From assembly GCA_012959805.1 (NCBI GenBank), contig DUCN01000098.1, positions 381,646-445,645 on the forward strand: a stretch of DNA of 64,000 bases. Direction: 5' to 3'. Within the stretch, counting starts at the first letter, position 1. Every line of letters starts with the position of its first letter. Positions 33,756 through 43,661 of this stretch are shown here, piece after piece. Source of the DNA: Myxococcales bacterium. Its GTDB lineage: Bacteria; Myxococcota_A; UBA9160; UBA4427. A program made the position numbers and the translations under genes. The notes under the pieces were generated by a model. It saw only the letters and a program-made list of their open reading frames with translations, was not told the origin of the DNA and made no database searches.

Positions 33756-34481
33756 CTAGAGCAGGACCGGCAACACTCGGTCTAGCCGTGCGCGATCACC
33801 GCTGATTCGCGCTCCCAGAGCATGTATTTCAACATCGGCGGCAGCCGCTTTGCGCAGAACTGCGCCGTATTCCGGATCGATGTCGTCCGCGGGTTCGACA
33901 GAGTCTGCGTCCGCTCTCTGGACGATGTAGAGAAGGGCCGCCCGTTCGCCGAGCTTTTTGCGTTCGATCAGATGTTCGAGGTGTCTGCGACCTCGAGTCG
34001 TTATGGCATCCGGAAACATGGCTCGTCTTGAATTGCAGAGCGTCACGCTCTTCACTTCGATCCAACAGGGCTCATCGCGTGTTGGATGGCCGGAAAGCCG
34101 AAAGTCGAATCGAGAGCCTTCGGGTACGGTGACTTCGGATTCGATCTTTTCGTAGCCAGCGAAGGGCGCGTAGGCGTTCGCTTCGAGAGCACGCTTTGCG
34201 ATGGCATTGGCCTTAGCGGCATGCAGGCCAACCCATGTCCTTCCAACGCGAATCATCTCGAGCGTATGTCGGAGCTTTCGTTTCGGATTGTCATGGGTCG
34301 AACAGCGAACCGGTGAGCCCGGGGACTTGGTTCCCGTCATGCTGCCGGGATTGGGGCAATGCACGGTGAGTTCGCTGCCGTCTTCGAGTTCGATGTCTGC
34401 GAGAAAGCGCTTATAGCGTCGGATCAGCGTGCCTGAGAGTTCAGCCTCGATCTTCAACGTAGTTGGAATGAGCTTTGACAT
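33756..34481 (-). CDS. sfsA: SfsA-family protein
   Basis: SfsA (sugar fermentation stimulation protein) is a nucleic-acid-binding protein with a PD-(D/E)xK-like nuclease core and an OB-like N-terminus. The 241-aa product shows RRYKRFLADIELEDG, VHCPNPGSMTG, NPKRKLRHTLEMI, the active-site region RFDFRLSG...CWIEVKSVTL, and FPDAITTRGRRHLEHL. The ATG at 34481 matches the family N-terminus and has GAGAG just upstream; the frame is open 50 codons further but unconserved. It is divergent from the phosphatase gene. Confidence 0.92.
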   Translation of the reverse strand: MSKLIPTTLKIEAELSGTLIRRYKRFLADIELEDGSELTVHCPNPGSMTGTKSPGSPVRCSTHDNPKRKLRHTLEMIRVGRTWVGLHAAKANAIAKRALEANAYAPFAGYEKIESEVTVPEGSRFDFRLSGHPTRDEPCWIEVKSVTLCNSRRAMFPDAITTRGRRHLEHLIERKKLGERAALLYIVQRADADSVEPADDIDPEYGAVLRKAAAADVEIHALGARISGDRARLDRVLPVLL

Positions 34482-34592
34482 GTTCTCTCGTTGGCCGTTT
34501 CCAATTGCATAGCAGTTGTGCGTCGCGATTGTATTCGAACCCGTCGGGCAGAGACTGTTGACGATCGGGCCGCACAACGCGAGGCTTGCTCC

Positions 34593-35231
34593 ATGCAAGG
34601 CCGATTGAGTCGCCTCATTCTCGTTCGCCATGGTGAGACCGCCGGGCAGTCGAGCATTCGATACTACGGGGCGACCGATGTTCCGCTTTCAGAACTGGGT
34701 CGAAACCAGGCCCGACAGGCGCGCGAGCGTATCCCGGGTGAAACTTTCGAGACCGTCTGGGCGAGCTCGCTCTGTCGCGCCTGGGAGTCTGCGCAGATCA
34801 TCGCGCCAAAGCATCCGGTCCGAGTCGAGTTCGACTTTAGAGAGATCGATTTCGGGCGCTGGGAAGGTCTGACACGGGAGGAGATCGAGGTTGCGGATCC
34901 CGCGCTTTATGCAGATTGGCAGGCGAAGAAGTCTGGCTTCGATTTCCCTGAAGGCGAGCGGCGAGTAGATTTCCGACACCGCATCGAACGTGGTCTCATG
35001 AGGCTGCGCCAGACCGGTGCTTCCTCGGCCCTGGTCGTGGCGCATAAGGGCGTCGTCCGAACGCTTCTCGAACTCGTTTCCGGCCAGACGATTGGAGCCG
35101 AACTGCCGACGCTCGGCGGTGTCATTCACGTCTCGCGGGATGCCGGGGGTGTCTGGGCGACTGGGCGGACCGGGAGCGACGGGTCATGCGGCGAAGACAG
35201 CGTCGGGGTTCCGATGCCGTCTTCGCCTTGA
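34593..35231 (+). CDS. Histidine phosphatase family protein (CobC/GpmB-like)
   Basis: The 212-aa product belongs to the phosphoglycerate mutase-like superfamily. The phosphoacceptor motif is LILVRHGETAG, followed by YYGATDVPLSELGRNQA, the second catalytic region FREIDFGRWEGLTREEIE, and the C-terminal catalytic histidine in ALVVAHKGVVRTLL. The pattern with GRWEG is typical of alpha-ribazole phosphatase (CobC) and GpmB-type phosphatases, but no cobalamin genes are nearby. The ATG at 34593 is preferred because of GAGG 8 nt upstream. Confidence 0.8.
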   Translation: MQGRLSRLILVRHGETAGQSSIRYYGATDVPLSELGRNQARQARERIPGETFETVWASSLCRAWESAQIIAPKHPVRVEFDFREIDFGRWEGLTREEIEVADPALYADWQAKKSGFDFPEGERRVDFRHRIERGLMRLRQTGASSALVVAHKGVVRTLLELVSGQTIGAELPTLGGVIHVSRDAGGVWATGRTGSDGSCGEDSVGVPMPSSP

Positions 35232-35254
35232 ATCTGATCAAGATCAGAAAAGAA

Positions 35255-36622
35255 TCAATGAACCCCGTAGGCCAACATAGCATCCGCGACCTTGACGAAT
35301 CCGGCGATGTTGGCACCCCGCACATAATTGATGAAGTCGCCGTCCTTGCCCTGCCCTACACAGGACACATGAATCTTCTTCATGATTTCGAGAAGCTGTA
35401 AGTCAACTTCTTCCCGCGACCAGGAGAGTCGCATTGCGTTTTGGGATTGCTCGAGGCCACTGACCGCAACGCCACCGGCATTGGCGGCCTTCGCCGGTCC
35501 GAAGAGGATCTTGTTGTCGAGAAAGACATTGATGGCCTCAATCGTCGACGGCATGTTCGCGCCTTCGGACACGAGATGGCAGCCGTTTGCGACCAGAGTC
35601 TTGGCATCGTCCTCTTCGAGTTCATTTTGCGTCGCACATGGAAACGCAAGATCGCAGGGCACGCCCCAGGGCCGCTTGCCCTTGTGATACTCTCCTCCCC
35701 ACTTCTCCACGTACTCGCTGATCCGGCCACGCTTGACGGTTTTGAGGTCGATGATCCAGGCGAGCTTCTCTTCGTCGATTCCGTTTGGATCATGGAGGAA
35801 GCCGCCCGAGTCTGACATAGTGACGACCTTGCCACCGAGGTGCAGAAGCTTCTCCGCGGTGTATTGGGCAACATTTCCCGAGCCCGAAACGATGCAAGTT
35901 TTGCCTTTGACATCGTCGCCTCGGGTTCCAAGCATCTCGCGGGCGAAATAGACGCAGCCATAGCCGGTGGCCTCGGTGCGAATGAGAGATCCGCCGAAGG
36001 CGAGACCCTTGCCGGTAATGGTTCCCGTGAATTCATTGCGCAGGCGTTTGTACTGGCCGAAGAGGTACGAGACCTCTCGCGCTCCGACACCGATATCTCC
36101 GGCAGGAATGTCCGTGTTAGGCCCGATATGCCGATAAAGCTCGGTCATGAAGGCTTGGCAGAAGCGCATGACCTCGCCATCGCTCTTCCCATGAGGATTG
36201 AAGTTTGCTCCGCCTTTACCGCCACCCATCGGCAGCGTCGTGAGGGAGTTCTTGAAGACTTGTTCGAACCCCAAGAATTTAAGAATTGAAATGTTGACGT
36301 TCTTATGAAATCGGAGGCCGCCCTTATAGGGGCCAATTGAATTATTGAACTGGACGCGAGTGCCTCGATTGACACGGACTTTGTTGGCGTCGTCGGTCCA
36401 GCAGACGCGAAACACAATGACTCGATCGGGTTCCGTCATGCGATCAAGGATGCGAGCGTCTTTATAGGCTTGTTTATCGTCGAGGAATGGAACGACATCT
36501 CGCGCGAATTCGTGAACGGCCTGATGAAATTCTGGCTGGCCGCGATTGCGCCTCTTGAGGCCAATCATGAATTTTTCGAGGTATGCATCGGCGTGCTTCT
36601 GGTGAGTCTTCGAAAGTGACAT
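35255..36622 (-). CDS. gdhA: Glutamate dehydrogenase (NADP-type, hexameric)
   Basis: GdhA reductively aminates 2-oxoglutarate to glutamate. The 455-aa product has NNSIGPYKGGLRFH, the catalytic lysine region TTLPMGGGKGGANF, DIPAGDIGVGAREVSYLFG, and the Rossmann motif CIVSGSGNVAQYTAEKLL. The length and N-terminal region match the bacterial NADP enzymes. AAAGGAAG precedes the ATG. It lies downstream of acs on the same strand, separated by 48 nt, and may be co-transcribed. Confidence 0.95.
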   Translation of the reverse strand: MSLSKTHQKHADAYLEKFMIGLKRRNRGQPEFHQAVHEFARDVVPFLDDKQAYKDARILDRMTEPDRVIVFRVCWTDDANKVRVNRGTRVQFNNSIGPYKGGLRFHKNVNISILKFLGFEQVFKNSLTTLPMGGGKGGANFNPHGKSDGEVMRFCQAFMTELYRHIGPNTDIPAGDIGVGAREVSYLFGQYKRLRNEFTGTITGKGLAFGGSLIRTEATGYGCVYFAREMLGTRGDDVKGKTCIVSGSGNVAQYTAEKLLHLGGKVVTMSDSGGFLHDPNGIDEEKLAWIIDLKTVKRGRISEYVEKWGGEYHKGKRPWGVPCDLAFPCATQNELEEDDAKTLVANGCHLVSEGANMPSTIEAINVFLDNKILFGPAKAANAGGVAVSGLEQSQNAMRLSWSREEVDLQLLEIMKKIHVSCVGQGKDGDFINYVRGANIAGFVKVADAMLAYGVH

Positions 36623-36670
36623 AAACTTCCTTTCGCTGATGTGCTCGAATTGACTTTACGTTGTTCGGGC

Positions 36671-38626
36671 TCAGTCTTCTTCACTCTCGCGAAGTTTGGC
36701 GAGAACGCTGAAGTCCTCGAGTGTACTCGTGTCTCCGGCCACGTCACGTCCGGAAGCAATGTCGCGAAGGAGTCGCCGCATGATCTTCCCCGAGCGTGTT
36801 TTGGGCAGTGCATTTGTGAAGCGGATCTCGGTTGGGCGCGCGATCGCTCCGATTTCTTTGGTGACGTGCTTCTTGAGTCGCGCAACCAATGCGTCGTCTG
36901 CGGTTGTCGTGGCCTTGGGCGAAACGAATGCGACGATCGCAGTTCCCGTGATCTCATCCGGTCGTCCGACGACTGCGGCTTCCGCGACATCCGTTGATGA
37001 CACGAGCGCGCTTTCGACTTCCATGGTCCCAATGCGATGGCCTGAGACGTTCATGACGTCATCGATGCGGCCGATGATCCAGAAATATCCGGATTTATCT
37101 CGATGGGCGCCATCGCCGGCGAAGTAGGTGTTGTCGTATTTGCCCCAATAGGTTTCCTTGAATCGTTTCTTGTCACCCCAGATGCCGCGGAGCATTCCCG
37201 GCCATGGATGGGTCAGGACAAGGAAGCCGCCGGCTTCGCCGGTTGTTGCGTTGCCCTCTTCATCGAAGATGTTGGCGTGGATACCCGGGAATGGTTTGGT
37301 GGCGGAGCCGGGCTTGGTATCGATGGCTCCGGGCAAAGGCGAGATCATGATCCCGCCGGTTTCGGTCTGCCACCACGTGTCGACGATTGGACATCGCTTG
37401 CCGCCGATTACTCGGTGGTACCACATCCATGCTTCGGGGTTGATCGGTTCGCCGACCGAGCCGAGTAGACGGAGGCTGCTCAAGTCGTGACTCTTCGGAT
37501 GTTCGTCGCCAAGCCGAATGAATGTGCGAATGGCGGTTGGCGCGGTGTAGAAAATCGAGACGCCCCACTTTTCGATCAGTGACCACCAGCGATCGGGGCC
37601 GGGCTCAGTTGGCGTTCCCTCGTACATGAGTGTTGTTGCACCGTTGGCGAGTGGTCCGTAGACGACATAGGAATGGCCGGTGATCCAGCCGATGTCGGCA
37701 GTGCACCAATAGACGTCGTCGTCTTTGATGTCGAAGATAGCCTTGAACGTCGTGGCCACATGAGTGAGGTATCCGCCAGTCGTGTGAAGGATTCCCTTTG
37801 GGTTGCCAGTCGTGCCGCTGGTATAGAGAATGAATAGTGGGTGTTCCGCATCCAGCTTGGCCGGCGGGCAGTTCGTGCTCGCGTCCGCCATCAATTCGTG
37901 CCACCAGAGATCGCGGCCCGATTTCATTTCCACGTCTTGATTTGTCCGCGCAACGACGACGACCGTCTCAACGCAGGGCGACTTCGCGACCGCGGCATCG
38001 ACCATCTCTTTGAGGCCGAAGGCGGCGCCCTTCCGGTAGCCCCCGTCAGCAGTGACGACGAGCTTCGCCTGCGCGTCGTTGATGCGATCGCTAAGTGCCT
38101 CGGCGGAAAAGCCTCCGAACACGATCGAGTGGGGGGCACCGATTCGCGTGCACGCGAGCATCGCAATGGCGAGCTCGGGAACCATCGGCATATACAGGCA
38201 GACGCGATCGCCCTTCTTGATTCCCTGGGACTTCAATACGTTTGCGAAGCGACACACGTCCTTGTGCAGCTCTGCATAGGTGATGGTGCGGGTGTCGCCG
38301 GGTTCGCCTTCCCAAATGATCGCCGCCTTGTTCTTGCGCCAGGCGTTAGGCCCTTCGAGATGTCGGTCGAGACAGTTGTAGGAGACATTCGTCTTCGCGC
38401 CGACAAACCATTTCGCAAAGGGTGGCTTCCAGTCCAGGACCTTCGTCCAAGGCTTGAACCAGTCGACATTCTCCTTGGCCATTTTGGCCCAGAACTTCGT
38501 GGGATTCTTCTCGCCGAGCTTTCGATATTCGCTCGTGGTTCGCTTGTTCCAATTCGCCTGTCGGCTGAAATCGGCGGAGGGTTTGAAGGATCGCCTTTCT
38601 TTGAGTAGCGATTCAATGTCGGGCAT
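36671..38626 (-). CDS. acs: Acetyl-CoA synthetase (AMP-forming)
   Basis: Acs activates acetate to acetyl-CoA via acetyl-AMP. The 651-aa product has [22 protein letters not shown], the substrate-pocket residues in [30 protein letters not shown], and the hinge region [16 protein letters not shown]. The C-terminal [14 protein letters not shown] holds the lysine known to be controlled by acetylation in this family. AAGGA lies upstream of the ATG. It is flanked on the same strand by pepP and gdhA. Confidence 0.96.
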   Translation of the reverse strand: MPDIESLLKERRSFKPSADFSRQANWNKRTTSEYRKLGEKNPTKFWAKMAKENVDWFKPWTKVLDWKPPFAKWFVGAKTNVSYNCLDRHLEGPNAWRKNKAAIIWEGEPGDTRTITYAELHKDVCRFANVLKSQGIKKGDRVCLYMPMVPELAIAMLACTRIGAPHSIVFGGFSAEALSDRINDAQAKLVVTADGGYRKGAAFGLKEMVDAAVAKSPCVETVVVVARTNQDVEMKSGRDLWWHELMADASTNCPPAKLDAEHPLFILYTSGTTGNPKGILHTTGGYLTHVATTFKAIFDIKDDDVYWCTADIGWITGHSYVVYGPLANGATTLMYEGTPTEPGPDRWWSLIEKWGVSIFYTAPTAIRTFIRLGDEHPKSHDLSSLRLLGSVGEPINPEAWMWYHRVIGGKRCPIVDTWWQTETGGIMISPLPGAIDTKPGSATKPFPGIHANIFDEEGNATTGEAGGFLVLTHPWPGMLRGIWGDKKRFKETYWGKYDNTYFAGDGAHRDKSGYFWIIGRIDDVMNVSGHRIGTMEVESALVSSTDVAEAAVVGRPDEITGTAIVAFVSPKATTTADDALVARLKKHVTKEIGAIARPTEIRFTNALPKTRSGKIMRRLLRDIASGRDVAGDTSTLEDFSVLAKLRESEED

Positions 38627-38671
38627 TCGGAATGATTCCTTGGAGGGTGTGAAGTTTTTGAGAGGTTCGGA

Positions 38672-40003
38672 TCAGGTGCCGCGAACCCAGGCCTCGATGT
38701 CTTCGATCGATTTCGGAATCGCGTGATTCAGGTTCAAGATTCCGTCCTGGGTTACGACGATGTCATCTTCGATGCGAATGCCGATGCCCCGAAACGCTTC
38801 TGGGGCGTTGGCGTCGTCATGAGGGATATAGAGCCCTGGCTCGACGGTGTAGACCATTCCTTCGCGCAGCGGACGGGGTTGCGCAGTGGGTGGGGTATCG
38901 CCGGCCTGACTCTCGTCGTTCACGCTGACGTATGCGCCGACATCATGCACGTCGAGGCCGAGCCAATGACTCGTGCCATGCATGTAATAGGTGCGATAAC
39001 TCTCACTCTCAATGATCTGTTCGACGTCGCCCTTCAGAATGCCGAGAGCAACCATTCCTTCGCATAGAACGCGAAGCGCGGACGAATGGATCTCGGGCAG
39101 CGTCTTGCCGGGCCCCGATATGCGTATGGCCGCGTCTTGGGCTGCCAAGACAACTTCATAGAGATCACGTGCGGCGGGTTCGAATTTTCCACCGACGGGA
39201 TAGGTTCGCGTAACGTCCGATGCGTATCCCTCGAGTTCGACGCCGGCGTCGATCAAGACGACATCGCCGGAGCGCAGCTTCTGGTCATTGCGGATGTAGT
39301 GGAGAATCGTCGCGTTGACGCCGCCGCCAACGATGCTTCCGTATGCCGGCCCTGTACCGCCGCGGGCGCGAAAAACATGGCCTAACTCGGCTTCCAGTTC
39401 GTATTCAAAGCGGTTGGGCTGTGCGAGACTGGCAGCCCGCCGGTGGGCTTCGAGAGAGATGTCAGCTGCCCTCTGCATGATTTGGATCTCGTCCGCGGAT
39501 TTATGCAATCGCATTTCATGCACGAGGAGTCGTGGATCGATGATCTCCTGGGCAGGAAGAATCCCGCCTCTAGATTGACGTCGAATTTCATCCTGGAGTG
39601 CTGCGATGCTTGCATCGATCTTCAGGTCTCGGCCCAGGGAGTGATAGATGCGCTTGGCGCCCCGGAGCAGGTCGGGGAGCTTGGAGAGAAACTCGTTGCA
39701 GGGATGCGAGCTGTCCGCGCCGTAGTCGGCTACGGCTCCTTCGGTTCCGGGTCGAAATCCAGTCCATGTTTCTGCGGCGCGATCTCGCGCTTGGACGAAG
39801 AGAGTGAAACTCGGGCCTTCGCGCGTGGACAGGACCGCGACGGCGTCGGGGTGGTCGAAGCCTGTTAGGTACCAGAAGTCGCTGTCTTGCCGGAAGGGGA
39901 ATTCCGTGTCAGCCGAGCGGACGGCGAGCCGCGCGCCAACGAAGATCGCAACGGCATCCGGGCCCATGGTGTCGAGGAGCTTCTGACGGCGGTCGGCGAA
40001 CAC
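38672..40003 (-). CDS. pepP: Xaa-Pro aminopeptidase (aminopeptidase P)
   Basis: PepP removes N-terminal residues preceding proline. The 443-aa product has an N-terminal creatinase-like domain (SDFWYLTGFDHPDAV). The metallopeptidase pita-bread domain follows, with metal ligands in VVLIDAGVELEGYASDVTRTYPV, GTSHWLGLDVHDVG, MVYTVEPGLYI and GIGIRIEDD. The start is a GTG at 40003. It is followed by acs on the same strand, 45 nt away. Confidence 0.94.
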   Translation of the reverse strand: MFADRRQKLLDTMGPDAVAIFVGARLAVRSADTEFPFRQDSDFWYLTGFDHPDAVAVLSTREGPSFTLFVQARDRAAETWTGFRPGTEGAVADYGADSSHPCNEFLSKLPDLLRGAKRIYHSLGRDLKIDASIAALQDEIRRQSRGGILPAQEIIDPRLLVHEMRLHKSADEIQIMQRAADISLEAHRRAASLAQPNRFEYELEAELGHVFRARGGTGPAYGSIVGGGVNATILHYIRNDQKLRSGDVVLIDAGVELEGYASDVTRTYPVGGKFEPAARDLYEVVLAAQDAAIRISGPGKTLPEIHSSALRVLCEGMVALGILKGDVEQIIESESYRTYYMHGTSHWLGLDVHDVGAYVSVNDESQAGDTPPTAQPRPLREGMVYTVEPGLYIPHDDANAPEAFRGIGIRIEDDIVVTQDGILNLNHAIPKSIEDIEAWVRGT

Positions 40004-40701
40004 GGCCGCAGTCTATCCCATCACTTCCTTCAGGTTCGAGGCCGCCTTGAATCGAGATCGCCCTACTTGGTGATCTCGCGTGAGAGCTCCCGGTGGTCTG
40101 AGTCATCGAAGACCTGACCAGAGCGGATCACCAATCGAAGTGACACGCGATATTGCTAGAAGGGGATGCAAACTATAGTTGCAGGCAATTGATGAGGCAG
40201 CGTAGAGCAAGGAGCCGAGTTTGCTCCGGAAAATGCCACGCGGGCGGATTGACCCCTCGATTCCGACCACTGAATGCATCCTGATGAGGCACCCGGATCA
40301 ATCCTTATTCAAGGTGTACAAGATCCTAAATTCTTATTCGTGGCTGGCATTTGGCAGATTCAATCGACTCGGAAAAGGCTTGGCACGCATTCTGCTATGA
40401 CAAGAGAAGAACGATCTGGAAACTGGCTGGCTTGGGCGGTTAAAACACGGGCGCGTTCGCTTAAGCCGGCCAGTCTTTCCAACCCGGGGAATGGGATTCC
40501 GACACGGCGCTTTCCCCCAGATTGCATCCCAATCGAACCCAATCCCGGGGTGATCAGGTCAGTCTCTCGTTCTGCACTCCCAAAAAACATGCAACAGACG
40601 TTCGACAAGTCTGCTTCGAGGGCCCGCGCCAGCGATTGGCGGGGAATCGCGAAATGGCCTGTCTGCGTCATCCAACGCCCCGACTTTGCAGCAGTGGCGG
40701 A
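40004..40701. other. Gene-free stretch of about 700 nt between pepP and rnd
   Basis: No coding sequence can be supported on either strand. Open frames here lack family resemblance, ribosome sites and the codon bias of neighbours. Small dyads are visible, such as AACTATAGTT near 40173 and GGAGC/GCTCC around 40212-40228. The pepP promoter should lie in the first 100-150 nt, and the rest may be decayed sequence. Confidence 0.5.
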
Positions 40702-41991
40702 CTACGCGCCGTCTTTGGTCGATTTGGCTGCGGTCTTGGGCGAAGAACGGCTACCGCTCTTTCGGCCTGAAAGTTTTGCAGCGCCAGCTGCGTTCCCCGA
40801 ATCGGCGCCGCTGCCGGCATTGTCGTTCGATTCGCTCTCTGCACTCTGTCGTTCCAGCAGGCCCAGGATTTCGGAAGCGAATTCGCGAACGAACCAACTC
40901 TTGAGCTCCGGGAGTTCCTTCATGTCTTCAGCAGTCTTGGGGTGGGTTGCCGCAATCGATTCGAGCGCCGCGTTCGGGCATAGAACACCGGGATCCAGTT
41001 TCAGCGCTTCGGATCGCGGGCCTCGCCAATCCTTGAGTGTGGCAAGCCGCTTTTCGGCGCGCCGATCCATGCGACGTCGGACGGTCGTGTCGAGTTTTGG
41101 GATCGGTCCGTGTGGCTTGCGGAGACCCTTCTTTACGGCAGAGACCAGATCCTTGCCGAGTCGCTTCAAGATCAGATCCGAAATTCCCTTGATCTCAGAA
41201 AGGCTGTCGAGGTTCGTCACTTGAGCGCCCGCGATTTCGAGCAATGTACGATTGCCTAACACCTTGAATGGCGGCCGATCGATCTCTCTGGCGCGTGCGT
41301 CGCGCAGCAAGAACAATTCGCGTAGGACGGCGAGGGCAACGGGGTCGAGGGAACGAGCGCCCTTGATCCGCAAATAGCCGAGCTTGTCGAATTCACGGTC
41401 GGGCCAGCGTCGCGCGCACAGCGTTTCGAAGTCATCGACCGCCCAATCGAGTCGCTTTGCCTTCCGCAACTCCTTTTCGAGTTTCTCGGCGAGCTTGATC
41501 AAATAGAGCACATCGGATGCCGCGTATGTCTGTTGGTTATCGGACAGTGGGCGCCGTGACCAATCGGATCGCTGTTGTTCCTTGGGTAGGACAACGCCAA
41601 AATGCCGTTCGACCAGGGCGGCGAGACCGATTGCCGGATAGCCGAGAAGCTGCGCACACACCATTGTGTCGAAGAGGTTGGTGAACTCGAAGCCGCAGTC
41701 TCGCTTCAAGACATAGATGTCGTACTCGGCTGCATGAAAGAGGACGCGAACCTTTGGCGAGGCGAAGACGGGGGCCAAGGCCTCGAGCATATTCGGTCCT
41801 TCCGGAGTCAGCGGATCGACCAGCCAGCATTTTTTTCGCGTCGCGATCTGCACGAGGCAGACCTTGTCGAAATAGTGATAGAAGCTGTCCGCTTCCGTGT
41901 CGAAGGCGACGACATCTTCGCGCAGGAGATCCTTGGCGACCTTATCCATTTCGGATTTTTGAGTGATGATTTCGAAGCTTGCCAATTCCAA
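40702..41991 (-). CDS. rnd: Ribonuclease D
   Basis: RNase D is a 3'-5' exoribonuclease that trims tRNA and other stable RNA precursors. The 429-aa product has the DEDD exonuclease domain (VVAFDTEADSFYHY; LFHAAEYDIYVLKRD; TYAASDVLYLIKLAEKL). HRDC-like regions are around residues 210-290 and 340-390. A low-complexity Ser/Gly/Ala/Lys tail closes the protein (GSGADSGNAAGAAKLSG...). The start is probably the TTG at 41991 in TTGGAATTGGCA; another in-frame TTG lies two codons on. Confidence 0.92.
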   Translation of the reverse strand: MELASFEIITQKSEMDKVAKDLLREDVVAFDTEADSFYHYFDKVCLVQIATRKKCWLVDPLTPEGPNMLEALAPVFASPKVRVLFHAAEYDIYVLKRDCGFEFTNLFDTMVCAQLLGYPAIGLAALVERHFGVVLPKEQQRSDWSRRPLSDNQQTYAASDVLYLIKLAEKLEKELRKAKRLDWAVDDFETLCARRWPDREFDKLGYLRIKGARSLDPVALAVLRELFLLRDARAREIDRPPFKVLGNRTLLEIAGAQVTNLDSLSEIKGISDLILKRLGKDLVSAVKKGLRKPHGPIPKLDTTVRRRMDRRAEKRLATLKDWRGPRSEALKLDPGVLCPNAALESIAATHPKTAEDMKELPELKSWFVREFASEILGLLERQSAESESNDNAGSGADSGNAAGAAKLSGRKSGSRSSPKTAAKSTKDGA

Positions 41992-42341
41992 CTCGCTAGA
42001 CGGCCGGATTCAGATCCGACGTCCCCTGCGGGCGCGGCCCGAATCGGTCGCACGCCGTTCTTTTGATCCTCGCGTACCAGCCCACACTCATGTGTGGGTA
42101 CCGGTCTACCGGTCGGACACACTGTGCAGCTCACGGTACAACGCATGCGGCAGGGGGACTGAGTGGTCGCCGAGTGGCGACGACGAGCGGCCAATCTAGC
42201 CGACGTGCCGCCCGCCCGAAACCCAGTGAAATGCGGCGACCGAGGAACCAGAGCCCTCATGAGCCCTGAAACGCCCGGTCTCCGGTGCTTCTTTCGCGCT
42301 GCGGGTGGCATTTTGGCGTCTTTCCGAGGTATCGACTGCGC
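41992..42341. other. Gene-free 350-nt divergent region with a strong hairpin
   Basis: No gene is supported. CCCACAC (42081-42087) and GTGTGGG (42092-42098) form a perfect 7-bp stem with loop TCAT. Directly downstream, the palindrome ACCGGT occurs twice, separated by CT (about 42100-42113). These could be regulatory sites for rnd or the FIST gene. No U-tract is present. Confidence 0.4.
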
Positions 42342-43544
42342 ATGACAAAATTCGCGATATCCCTCTCCCAGGCCCAAAATCCCAAGGCTATGGCGGAAGA
42401 GCTGGCGGAAAAACTGACCAGGGGCGTCGTGGGAGAGGGTTGCGGGTCGTTGAGTCTCGGTGGCGCCCTCATATTGGCCACTGCGGCAGTGGGCCACGAT
42501 ATCCTCAAAGTCGGCGAAGAATTGGCCGAGCGCTGTCCAGACGCTTCCGTGTTGGGGACCAGCTTCGAGGGGGTCATCGCTGAGGGCAGTCTCTATCGCG
42601 GCGTGCCGGCGGTTGTCGCGATCGGCTGGGCGGCCGCAGACGCAGAAGCGCCGATTCCGCTGATCCTGGATTCTGGGGCAGTCGAAGCCGATCGGATGGC
42701 GGCGGCTATTCGAGATCTGACCGGTCGCTCTGCCTTTGCGCCTGGCGATCTGATTCTTCTGTTTCCGGACGCCCACCATTCGCCACGATTCGGGGCTGCA
42801 ATCGCCGAACTCGGTCCGATGCTGGCGCCCGCTTGTATCGCGGGTTCTGGGGCCAGCGGGCTCGACGGATACCCAGCGCACACGTTCTTCGGGGGCGAGG
42901 GGCTCGCAGAGGCCGTGATCGGCCTGTTCATTCCGGCCGGTTCCGGCGGAGACCCGAGGCGGGTTGGGCAGGCGGGCGCGACGCGGTCCGCTAGCCCGTG
43001 GCTTGAAATTACGAGATGTCGTCGGAGATGGATCGATGAACTCGATGGTGAGCCGGCGCTCGATTGGGTTCGTCGTCAAATGGGGCTTGATGAGCAGGCA
43101 CTCATCGAGCCCTATCTAGATCGCCTGCTTGCTCGGGTGCGCCTGCGAGCGGCGACTCCGGACAGCTCCGACGATGACGATTATGAAGAGCGGTACGTGA
43201 TCGGATTGGATGCTCGTCGAGGGTCATTTTCGTGGCCGGGGAGGTTTTCGCGTGGCGATGAGCTCGCCCTGGCTCTGCCCGATGGCGGATGGGCACGTGA
43301 GCGCCTGCAATGCGCGGTAGACGGTCTCCCACCGTCGTCGCTCTTGTTCCAGTTTGCCTGTCGCGCTCGTGACGAAGCCCTGCACGGAGACCCGGGTCTC
43401 GAGGCCGCATGGCTCGCCCATTGTGCCGGCGATCGGCGTGTTCTTGGAACCATCGCTCCATTCCAGATTGCGATGAGCGCGGGAACACAGGTCTGTCGAA
43501 CCCTGGTGCATTCGACGGTCCTTGCCGCGCTCGGTCCCCTCTGA
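42342..43544 (+). CDS. FIST-domain signal-transduction protein
   Basis: The 400-aa product matches the FIST N plus C architecture, a predicted small-ligand sensor often linked to signal transduction. The FIST_N part includes CPDASVLGTSFEGVIAEGSLY and DLILLFPDAHHSPRFGAAIAEL, and the FIST_C part includes GDELALALPDG...ERLQCAV and HCAGDRRVLG. Unlike many FIST proteins it has no attached kinase, cyclase or GGDEF domain. The ATG at 42342 gives the conserved N-terminus (TKFAISLSQAQNP); an upstream in-frame ATG is unconserved. Confidence 0.75.
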   Translation: MTKFAISLSQAQNPKAMAEELAEKLTRGVVGEGCGSLSLGGALILATAAVGHDILKVGEELAERCPDASVLGTSFEGVIAEGSLYRGVPAVVAIGWAAADAEAPIPLILDSGAVEADRMAAAIRDLTGRSAFAPGDLILLFPDAHHSPRFGAAIAELGPMLAPACIAGSGASGLDGYPAHTFFGGEGLAEAVIGLFIPAGSGGDPRRVGQAGATRSASPWLEITRCRRRWIDELDGEPALDWVRRQMGLDEQALIEPYLDRLLARVRLRAATPDSSDDDDYEERYVIGLDARRGSFSWPGRFSRGDELALALPDGGWARERLQCAVDGLPPSSLLFQFACRARDEALHGDPGLEAAWLAHCAGDRRVLGTIAPFQIAMSAGTQVCRTLVHSTVLAALGPL

Positions 43545-43606
43545 TTCATCGATCGGCCTCGCCGGATCGATGGCTTCGAGAAAATTTCAACGGAACTCTC
43601 GATCGA

Positions 43607-43645
43607 TGTTCCATTAATAGGAATAGTATTCTGTTATATGGAACA
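43607..43645. promoter_or_regulatory. Operator-like inverted repeat upstream of the broken iclR gene
   Basis: TGTTCCAT (43607-43614) and ATGGAACA (43638-43645) are perfect 8-bp inverted arms. Between them an inner dyad, GAATA-G-TATTC (43621-43631), sits near the centre. The stretch is AT-rich and lies 17 nt before the regulator start. GTTCC/GGAAC half-sites are common for IclR-type regulators, so this is probably the old autoregulatory site. Confidence 0.55.
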
Positions 43646-43661
43646 ACATAGGGGATCGGAT

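Noticed and set aside
40274..41224. A 316-codon plus-strand open frame reaching into rnd
   Set aside because: Its second half is antisense to the well-supported rnd gene, the composition is Ser/Arg-rich as in shadow frames, and there is no ribosome site or family match.
41808..43079. A 423-codon minus-strand open frame
   Set aside because: It runs antisense through the FIST gene and into the rnd start; the translation is typical of a high-GC shadow frame.
43547..43572. Terminator after the FIST gene
   Set aside because: CATCGATC (43547-43554) and GATCGATG (43565-43572) can pair, but the 10-nt loop, modest stem and lack of a U-tract do not support a Rho-independent terminator.
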